This document shows, one piece after another, positions 6,943 to 12,952 of a DNA stretch of 14,629 nt. Each line of letters starts with the position of its first letter. The first letter of the stretch is position 1. Source of the DNA: Gammaproteobacteria bacterium (GTDB lineage: Bacteria > Pseudomonadota > Gammaproteobacteria > Pseudomonadales > M0112); contig SBFY01000073.1 in the NCBI GenBank assembly GCA_006227085.1, positions 1-14,629 of the forward strand, written 5' to 3'. Made by a program: the position numbers and the translations under genes. The notes below the pieces were generated by a model. That model was not told the origin of the DNA, did no database searches, and was given only the letters and a program-made list of their open reading frames with translations.

Positions 6943-7911
6943 TTACTCGTTAATCCGCAAGCAGGCTGCCTGATGGTGTTCACCACAGGCAGTCAGCAGC
7001 GGATCCTGTTGACGGCATTCCGCCACTGCCTTCGGGCAGCGCGGCTGGAATGAACAGCCCCGATTACCCACATTGGCCTGCAAGGCGTCTTCCCGCTCCA
7101 GCAAGCCCGCCACACGCTTGAGGTGATCGCGCGCCAGCACCGGATCCGGCACCGGGCTCGATTCCAGCAATAATTGTGTGTACGGATGCGCCGGTTGATG
7201 AAACACGGCCTGGGTATCGCCGGATTCCACCACACGCCCCTGGTACATCACCAGCACACGATCCGCCAGGAACTGCACCATCGCCAGGTCATGGGCAATA
7301 AAAATCATCGCCACACCGGTTTGTTCGCGCAGGTCCGCCAGCAAATTAACGATCTGCGCCTGGATGGAAACATCCAATGCTGAAATCGGTTCATCACAGA
7401 CCAGCACATCCGGCTCCATCGCCAACGCACGCGCAATCCCGATGCGTTGCTGCTGGCCACCAGAGAAAGCACCGGGATAGCGACTGAACGCCGCTTCCGG
7501 CAAACCGACCTTGGCCAGCCATTGCCGCGCCTGTGCATCCCGCTGCTGGGCCGAGCTGACACCCTTGAAGCGCAAGGCTTCACCAATGATTTCGCCAACG
7601 GTCATGCGCGGGTTCAGGGATGCCAATGGATCCTGGAAAATCATCTGCACATGCTGGCCCAACCAGCGATGGTCTCGCGCACGGAATGCGTGAGGCAACA
7701 CCTGGTCACGATAACGGATCACACCCGAGGTACAGGCATGCAAACCCACCAGTGTCTTCGCCAAGGTGGATTTGCCACAGCCACTTTCCCCTACCACACC
7801 CAGCACTTCGCCGGGCTCCAGTGAGAACGACACATCGTCCACCGCGCGCAAGATCCGCCCACCGGACAGCGGGAATAACTTGCACACATGTTCAGCCACC
7901 AGCAAGCTCAT
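6943..7911 (-). CDS. oppF: Oligopeptide ABC transporter ATP-binding protein OppF
   Basis: One of the two ATPases that power peptide import from the cytoplasmic side. In its 322 residues the nucleotide-binding motifs follow in order: Walker A GESGCGKST (41-49), Q-loop Gln93 in MIFQDP, signature SGGQQQR (150-156), Walker B VLVCDEP (169-175) and switch His207. The C-terminal oligopeptide/dipeptide extension holds GCSFQPRC (285-292) with Cys286, Cys292 and Cys299 plus Cys309 or Cys317; related Opp/Dpp ATPases bind a 4Fe-4S cluster with such a set. The ATG overlaps the oppD stop as ATGA, so translation is coupled. As last gene of the operon it converges on the coiled-coil gene. DppF is the close alternative name; the E. 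coli-like OppC favours Opp. Confidence 0.92.
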   Translation of the reverse strand: MSLLVAEHVCKLFPLSGGRILRAVDDVSFSLEPGEVLGVVGESGCGKSTLAKTLVGLHACTSGVIRYRDQVLPHAFRARDHRWLGQHVQMIFQDPLASLNPRMTVGEIIGEALRFKGVSSAQQRDAQARQWLAKVGLPEAAFSRYPGAFSGGQQQRIGIARALAMEPDVLVCDEPISALDVSIQAQIVNLLADLREQTGVAMIFIAHDLAMVQFLADRVLVMYQGRVVESGDTQAVFHQPAHPYTQLLLESSPVPDPVLARDHLKRVAGLLEREDALQANVGNRGCSFQPRCPKAVAECRQQDPLLTACGEHHQAACLRINE

Positions 7912-8921
7912 GTGCGCTCCCCACGATAAACCCGGCCGGCCTCACAGGCTTCATCATGCAACCAGCAACACACACCGTGCTGCTGGTCATCAGCGATCAC
8001 TTGCCGCATGGGCGCCTGCTGGTGACACGCCGTCATCGCATACTGGCAACGCGGTGCAAAGGCACAGCCAGCAATATCACGGCGCAAGTCCGGCGGCTGG
8101 CCGGCGATACTGGGCAGGTGTGATGCACCGGTGTGCATGCCCGGCAAGGCGTTGCGCAAGGCGCGGGTATACGGATGCAACGAGTCACGGAACACCTGGT
8201 CAACCGGCCCGTATTCAACCACCTGGCCGGCATACATCACGGCCACGCGATCCGCCATGCTGGCCACTATGCCAAGGTCATGCGTGATCAGCACAATCGC
8301 CATGCCAGATGTTTGCTGCAAGGCTTTCATCAGTGACAGCACCTGTACCTGCACAGTCACATCCAGTGCCGTGGTCGGTTCATCCGCGATCAACAACTCC
8401 GGCTCACACGCGAGCGCCATGGCAATCATGGCGCGCTGCAACATACCGCCGGAAAACGCATTCGGGTATTGGCGTGCACGGGTCGCCGCATCGCGCACAC
8501 CGACTTTCTCAAGCAGTTCCACCGCCTTCGCCTGTGCTGCCTGCCTGGACAGGCCTCGATGCACACGCAAGGGCTCAGCAATCTGGTCACCGATGCGCAT
8601 GGTCGGGTTCATGGCAGACAACGGATCCTGGAAGATCATGCCCACGCGTGAGCCACGCCAGCGATTGCGCTGCGCCGTGTTTTGCTGGAGAACCTTTTCA
8701 CCCCGGAAATCGATATCACCGGAACGCACATCCGCATGCGCTGGCAACAGCCCCATCACCGTGCGCATCGTCACCGATTTGCCACAACCCGATTCACCGA
8801 CAATCGCCAGCGTTTCACCGGGCATGACCTCGAGATCCACACCACGCACGGCATTCACTGCGCCCTGCCGTGAACGGAATGACACCGCCAGATCCTTGAT
8901 GCTCAACACCGGCCCGCTCAT
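7908..8921 (-). CDS. oppD: Oligopeptide ABC transporter ATP-binding protein OppD
   Basis: The partner ATPase of OppF, 337 residues. Walker A GESGCGKSV (42-50), Q-loop Gln98 in MIFQDP, signature SGGMLQR (157-163), Walker B LLIADEP (176-182) and switch His214 are intact. The D-loop region TTALDVTVQVQ is typical of OppD/DppD. The C-terminal extension has GCAFAPRC (285-292), giving Cys286 and Cys292, then Cys299 and the pair Cys318-Cys319, a likely iron-sulfur site by family analogy. Both ends overlap neighbours by ATGA: with oppC at the start and oppF at the end. OppD and OppF are paralogues, which explains the similar DNA around their Q-loops. Confidence 0.93.
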   Translation of the reverse strand: MSGPVLSIKDLAVSFRSRQGAVNAVRGVDLEVMPGETLAIVGESGCGKSVTMRTVMGLLPAHADVRSGDIDFRGEKVLQQNTAQRNRWRGSRVGMIFQDPLSAMNPTMRIGDQIAEPLRVHRGLSRQAAQAKAVELLEKVGVRDAATRARQYPNAFSGGMLQRAMIAMALACEPELLIADEPTTALDVTVQVQVLSLMKALQQTSGMAIVLITHDLGIVASMADRVAVMYAGQVVEYGPVDQVFRDSLHPYTRALRNALPGMHTGASHLPSIAGQPPDLRRDIAGCAFAPRCQYAMTACHQQAPMRQVIADDQQHGVCCWLHDEACEAGRVYRGERT

Positions 8922-10303
8922 GAACGCGCCTCCAGGTTGATATCCAGTGCATCACGCAAACCATCGCCCAGCACATTGAACGCCAGCACCGTGGCGCTGA
9001 TCAGTGCGGCCGGGTACAACAACTCATGCGGATGCACCAGCATGGACTGGATGCCGTCATTACACAGCGAACCCCACGACGGCACTGGCGGCACCACACC
9101 CATGCCAATGAATGAGAGGAAAGCTTCGGTAAAAATCGCGCCGGGAATGGCAAAGGTCAGCGACACAATCACCACACCCATCACGTTCGGGATCATGTGT
9201 CGCCACACCAGGTAATAACTCGGCGCACCCATCAGTTTGGCAGCCGACACAAATGGCTGTTCACGTAACTGCAACACCTGGCCGCGCACCAAACGTGCGG
9301 CCATCGGCCAGCCCAGCAAGACCATTGCCACGATCAATGCCGCCACACCACTTTCACCGGCACCAATACCAAACGCTACCCGCAACAGGATCATGAACAG
9401 CAGGAACGGCAAGGCAATCACAAAATCGGCAAAGCGCATCATCCATTCATCGACACGCCCACCCACATACGCCGAGAACGCGCCATACAAGCAACCGATG
9501 AAGATATAAATCAGTGGCGCACCAAAACCGATGAAAAACGAAGTCTGGCCACCCGCGATCAAACGCGCCAGCATGTCACGGCCCAGCGAATCGGTTCCCA
9601 ACGGGTGCGATGGCAGATCCACAACCCATTCACGATCAGTGCTGACTGCATCTTCCGGCACCAGCCCTTGCAGCTGCGCATCCAGCAGGCTGATCACAGC
9701 CGTGGGCGTCACGGACAAACTCGCCACTTGCGCACTTTCATCCACACCGTCATCTGCCACCACGGTGTAACGATACGGTTGTGCGTGCACATCCAGACGA
9801 TCCTGGTAACCGGTGTATTGGGCCGGAACCACCGCCAGCGGGATACCGTAACCCTTGCCGCGACCTTCCATCCGGTAAATCCGGTAATTCGTCGCACCGG
9901 CAACCGGTTGCCACACCAGCCGCACTGCATCAGTGGTTGCCGAGACAACCTGCAACCCCTGTGGTGCCAACAATTCACTCGCAGCAACGGGCTCACCCAT
10001 TTCAACCATCGGCACCTGCCATGCATCCGGGAACGCGACAGGCAAGGTTCGCGATGCCACATAGGAACGCGACAGGATGCCCGGATCCTGCTTTGCCGGA
10101 TCCACCGGCCACAGCACCGAACCGAATACCGTGAACAACAGCACCAGCAACAGGAAACAACCCGCCACCAAGGCTCGCCGGTTGCTGCGCAAACGGCGCC
10201 ACACGCCTTGCCAGTAACTTTCAGGCGGCAACACCGGCAGATCATCAGCCGCTTGTGCCGGAATCCGCGCAAACCAGTCGTGCGGGTAAGCTGGCGTGCT
10301 CAT
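8918..10303 (-). CDS. oppC: Oligopeptide ABC transporter permease OppC with an inserted fibronectin type III domain
   Basis: Inner-membrane channel subunit that pairs with OppB. It has 461 residues against about 300 in E. coli OppC. The normal parts are clear: the N-terminal OppC_N segment (ESYWQGVWRRLRSNRRALV, 28-46), TM1 at about 44-65, HPLGTDSLGRDML (233-245), later membrane helices, the ATPase-coupling EAA region AAKLMGAPSYYLVWRHMIPN (354-373), and a C-terminus GDGLRDALD as in E. coli. Between TM1 and HPLGTD lie some 165 residues where E. coli has about 30. Residues 113-199 read as a fibronectin type III domain: PQGLQVVS, VRLVWQP (Trp131), NYRIYR (Tyr140), TGYQD and YRYTVVADD (Tyr177, Tyr179). 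By topology this loop is periplasmic, near where OppA docks. The gene overlaps both neighbours by ATGA and is in frame throughout, so it is not an assembly join. Confidence 0.93.
   Translation of the reverse strand: MSTPAYPHDWFARIPAQAADDLPVLPPESYWQGVWRRLRSNRRALVAGCFLLLVLLFTVFGSVLWPVDPAKQDPGILSRSYVASRTLPVAFPDAWQVPMVEMGEPVAASELLAPQGLQVVSATTDAVRLVWQPVAGATNYRIYRMEGRGKGYGIPLAVVPAQYTGYQDRLDVHAQPYRYTVVADDGVDESAQVASLSVTPTAVISLLDAQLQGLVPEDAVSTDREWVVDLPSHPLGTDSLGRDMLARLIAGGQTSFFIGFGAPLIYIFIGCLYGAFSAYVGGRVDEWMMRFADFVIALPFLLFMILLRVAFGIGAGESGVAALIVAMVLLGWPMAARLVRGQVLQLREQPFVSAAKLMGAPSYYLVWRHMIPNVMGVVIVSLTFAIPGAIFTEAFLSFIGMGVVPPVPSWGSLCNDGIQSMLVHPHELLYPAALISATVLAFNVLGDGLRDALDINLEARS
9707..9967 (-). other. 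Region encoding the fibronectin type III domain within OppC
   Basis: Encodes OppC residues 113-199. The landmarks of the fold are present: an N-terminal proline, buried Trp131 of strand B, Tyr140 of strand C in N-Y-R-I-Y-R, the T-G-Y-Q-D turn, Tyr177/Tyr179 in strand F, and a final hydrophobic strand ASLSVTP. The length of about 87 residues is right for one module. The call is by pattern; no profile search was run. Confidence 0.75.
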
Positions 10304-11271
10304 ACCGGGCCACCCTTTTGCCGCAGTTTTTCCGGTGCCAGACGAATGCGCGGGTCAATCAGCCCATACAGGATATCGACCAGCATCACCAGGAAAATCA
10401 GGAATGCCCCGTAGAACACCGTGGTCCCCATGATCACCGTGTAATCGAGTTGCTGCACCGCCTGCACGAAGTAACGCCCCAGGCCCGGGATCGCAAACAC
10501 CTGCTCGACCACGAAACCACCGGTGGTGATACCGGCAATCGCTGGCCCCAATACCGTCACCACCGGCAGGATGGCGTTACGCAACTGGTGCTGCCAGAAA
10601 ATCCGCGTGGTCGCCAACCCCTTGGCCTTGGCCGTGCGCACAAAATCGGCATCCATGATTTCCAGCATCGATGAACGCATCAGGCGTGTCAGGTAGGCCA
10701 GCGTCCCCAGGCCCAGCACCAGCGATGGCACCAACATGTGGCGGAACGAACCCGCTTCCCATCCGGCCACCGGCAGCACATCCTTGCCAACCGCCTCGTT
10801 CAAGCCAATGATCGCCAACTGCGCCAAGGCCGCGAACACAAAGCCCGGCACGGAAATACAAATAATCACGGCAACCACACTCACATAATCCGGCCAGCGG
10901 TTGCGGTAATACGCAGTCACCGCACCAAACACGACGCCGCCAAAGGTAGCCCACAGCAAGGCCAACACACCGAGCTGTGCCGAGATCGGGAAATGCTCAC
11001 GAATGATGTCATTCACGCTGCGGTTCTTTTGCGTGAATGAAATACCGAAATCGCCTTGCAGCATATTGCCGATAAAAATCCCGTACTGGGTCAGCAGCGG
11101 CTTATCCAGCCCATAACGGGCCTCAAGATTGCGACGGATTTCCGGGCTCACGGCTTTTTCACTCGCCAACGGATCACCCGGCACCGCATGCATGGCAAAG
11201 AAGGTCGCTGTCGCCAGGAACCACAACGTGAACACCCCATACAACACACGGCCGGCAATAAAGCGCATCAT
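10300..11271 (-). CDS. oppB: Oligopeptide ABC transporter permease OppB
   Basis: The second inner-membrane channel subunit, 323 residues. TM1 (about 6-28, FIAGRVLYGVFTLWFLATATFF region) is followed by the conserved VPGDPL, and RYGLDKPLLTQY and GDFGISF typical of OppB/DppB. Further helices lie at about 99-120, 129-156, 180-197 and 282-305. The EAA coupling segment is TAKAKGLATTRIFWQHQLRN (213-232), ending in AILPV. Two ATGs are adjacent; the first (11271) overlaps the oppA stop as ATGA and AGGAG lies 10 bases before it, so I use it. Downstream it overlaps oppC by ATGA. Confidence 0.93.
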   Translation of the reverse strand: MMRFIAGRVLYGVFTLWFLATATFFAMHAVPGDPLASEKAVSPEIRRNLEARYGLDKPLLTQYGIFIGNMLQGDFGISFTQKNRSVNDIIREHFPISAQLGVLALLWATFGGVVFGAVTAYYRNRWPDYVSVVAVIICISVPGFVFAALAQLAIIGLNEAVGKDVLPVAGWEAGSFRHMLVPSLVLGLGTLAYLTRLMRSSMLEIMDADFVRTAKAKGLATTRIFWQHQLRNAILPVVTVLGPAIAGITTGGFVVEQVFAIPGLGRYFVQAVQQLDYTVIMGTTVFYGAFLIFLVMLVDILYGLIDPRIRLAPEKLRQKGGPV

Positions 11272-12908
11272 GGTGTGGTGGCTCCTGCGGCAGCAGCAGG
11301 ATGACTGTCATCAATCCAGGCATGACGGAAATTCGGGTCACCCCCGAAAATGGAACGCACCACACCTTTCAGGCGCGGGTCCTGCACATACACCCCACTG
11401 TTCTCATACGACGGCAGGATCACCACATCATCCGCAATCAGTTGCTGGATAGCAGCAATCGCTTCCATCCGCACCTTCTGGTCATTCGTCCCTTGCGCGA
11501 CACGAACAAGCCGATCGTATTCCTCACTCTGGTAACGACCCCGGTTGTTTTCGTTCCATGAGGTAAACAAATCAGCGAAGGTCATGGCATCGTTGTAGTC
11601 AGGCCCCCAACCGGCGGTGACCAAATCAAAATCGCCAGCACGCATCTTTTCCAGGATCTGCTTGAAAATCTGCCGGTCAATCTTCACTTCAATACCCAAG
11701 CCTTCGCGCAACAAGTACTGGATGTATTGCGCCTGCTGCACAGCCAACGGGTTTTCGCCCGTCAGCAGCACCAGTGGCGGAGGCGTTTCCTGACCGGTCT
11801 CATCCAGGTATTCGCGCATCAATTCACGCGCGCGCTTCAGGCTGTGATCAATCACCGGCGGCGGATATTCTTCCAGGAACGGTTTTTCCACCCCCTTCAA
11901 CCAACGCGGGAACAAGGTGTCCGTCGGGTGCATGCCGGGGATGGCGATAATGCGATTCACCAGCACCGTGGAATCAATCATGGCTTGCAAGGCTTTGCGC
12001 AACTTCAGGTTACTGGTGGCGCGTTCCGGCCGGAAATTGATTTCAATGAAATACACCGCCCCGGTTTCAAAACTGCGGATCGGGTAGCCCAGTTCCACCG
12101 CCTTGCCCAGCAACTCACGCGTCAAACCAGTCATCGCAATGCTGTTGTTGCGATAGAGGTTAAACATGGCCTGCGGGTCACTGGTCATGTGCGGGATATC
12201 AATGCGATTGAGCTTCACATCCTGCGCATCCCAGTAATACGGGTTCTTCGCCATGCTGAGTGCTGCGCCATGCACCCATTTATCCAGCATGAACGGGCCA
12301 TTGGAAATCATGTCTTTCGCATCCGCAGCATAACGCTCACCGCGGCTGCGGAAGAAATCCTCACGCACCGGGTAATAGGTCATGAAGGCGGTCAGGCTGG
12401 CGAAATATGGGCATGGCCGCTCCAGCTCGACGCGCAATTCATAATCGCCCACCGCTGTGACACCCAAGGCCGTGGCCGGTAACTCGCCACGGTTGATCGC
12501 CTCGGCGTTCTTGATCGGATACAGGATGAAGGCATATTGCGATGCCGTGGCTGGCAACAGCGCATTGCGCCAGGCAAACACAAAGTCGTGTGCGGTCACC
12601 GGCTTGCCATCACTCCAGCGGGCATTGCGGCGCAACCAGAATCGCGCCGAGGTTTCCGTCACTTCCCAGCGCATCGCCACACCCGGCGCTAATTCACCAT
12701 GCTGGTCATAGCGCAGCAGGCCTTCTTTCACATGCGCGAGGATCATGGAGCTGACCTGGTCGGTACTTTCCATGCTGTTCAGGGTGGGGGGTTCGGAAGA
12801 AAAACCCAGCGTGATGGTTTTGCTGGCGGCATCAACACCTTGTGCCAGCGCCCCGACCGGCAGCAGTAAGGCAAACACAAGGCAGAAGATGTTGGACAGT
12901 CGGGTCAT
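11268..12908 (-). CDS. oppA: Periplasmic oligopeptide-binding protein OppA
   Basis: Captures peptides in the periplasm and delivers them to OppBC. From ATG 12908 it has 546 residues with a Sec signal peptide (hydrophobic 7-20, cleavage after A-L-A at 22) and no lipobox, so it is predicted soluble. Family-5 binding-protein signatures are ITLGFSSEPPTLNSM (32-46), ARFWLRRNARWSDGKPVTA (88-106) with HDFVFAWR after it, and, late in the protein, AGWGPDYNDAMTF, which parallels E. coli OppA/MppA around the ligand site. No Shine-Dalgarno precedes ATG 12908 or the alternative ATG 12929; a TATAAT lies only 11 bases upstream, which suggests a nearly leaderless mRNA. The stop overlaps the oppB start (ATGA), unusual because binding proteins are normally made in excess with a gap or hairpin behind them. 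Peptide preference cannot be told from sequence; MppA-like murein peptide binding is an alternative. Confidence 0.92.
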   Translation of the reverse strand: MTRLSNIFCLVFALLLPVGALAQGVDAASKTITLGFSSEPPTLNSMESTDQVSSMILAHVKEGLLRYDQHGELAPGVAMRWEVTETSARFWLRRNARWSDGKPVTAHDFVFAWRNALLPATASQYAFILYPIKNAEAINRGELPATALGVTAVGDYELRVELERPCPYFASLTAFMTYYPVREDFFRSRGERYAADAKDMISNGPFMLDKWVHGAALSMAKNPYYWDAQDVKLNRIDIPHMTSDPQAMFNLYRNNSIAMTGLTRELLGKAVELGYPIRSFETGAVYFIEINFRPERATSNLKLRKALQAMIDSTVLVNRIIAIPGMHPTDTLFPRWLKGVEKPFLEEYPPPVIDHSLKRARELMREYLDETGQETPPPLVLLTGENPLAVQQAQYIQYLLREGLGIEVKIDRQIFKQILEKMRAGDFDLVTAGWGPDYNDAMTFADLFTSWNENNRGRYQSEEYDRLVRVAQGTNDQKVRMEAIAAIQQLIADDVVILPSYENSGVYVQDPRLKGVVRSIFGGDPNFRHAWIDDSHPAAAAGATTP

Positions 12909-12914
12909 ATGGGC

Positions 12915-12927
12915 GGGTATTATACCC
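12915..12927. promoter_or_regulatory. Palindromic divergent oppA/mnmC promoter element
   Basis: GGGTAT-T-ATACCC is a perfect 6-bp inverted repeat with one central base. It embeds TATAAT on the minus strand (12924-12919), placing the oppA transcription start about 4 bases before its ATG, and TATTAT on the plus strand (12918-12923), which would give mnmC a leader of roughly 23 bases. The -35 regions are weak on both strands (TTGGACA at 12892-12898 for mnmC, 19-base spacing). It could also be an operator. Confidence 0.5.
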
Positions 12928-12952
12928 ATGCACTGACACAGCAGGCGTTCCG

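Noticed and set aside
7625..8640. Near-repeat GGATCCTGGAAAATCAT / GGATCCTGGAAGATCAT around 7628 and 8625
   Set aside because: These encode the conserved Q-loop MIFQDP of the paralogous ATPases OppF and OppD; protein homology, not a mobile or regulatory repeat.
9605..10414. A 269-codon plus-strand open frame across oppC and the end of oppB
   Set aside because: His/Arg/Gln-rich translation with no motif, and it crosses the boundary of two well-defined minus-strand genes; a shadow.
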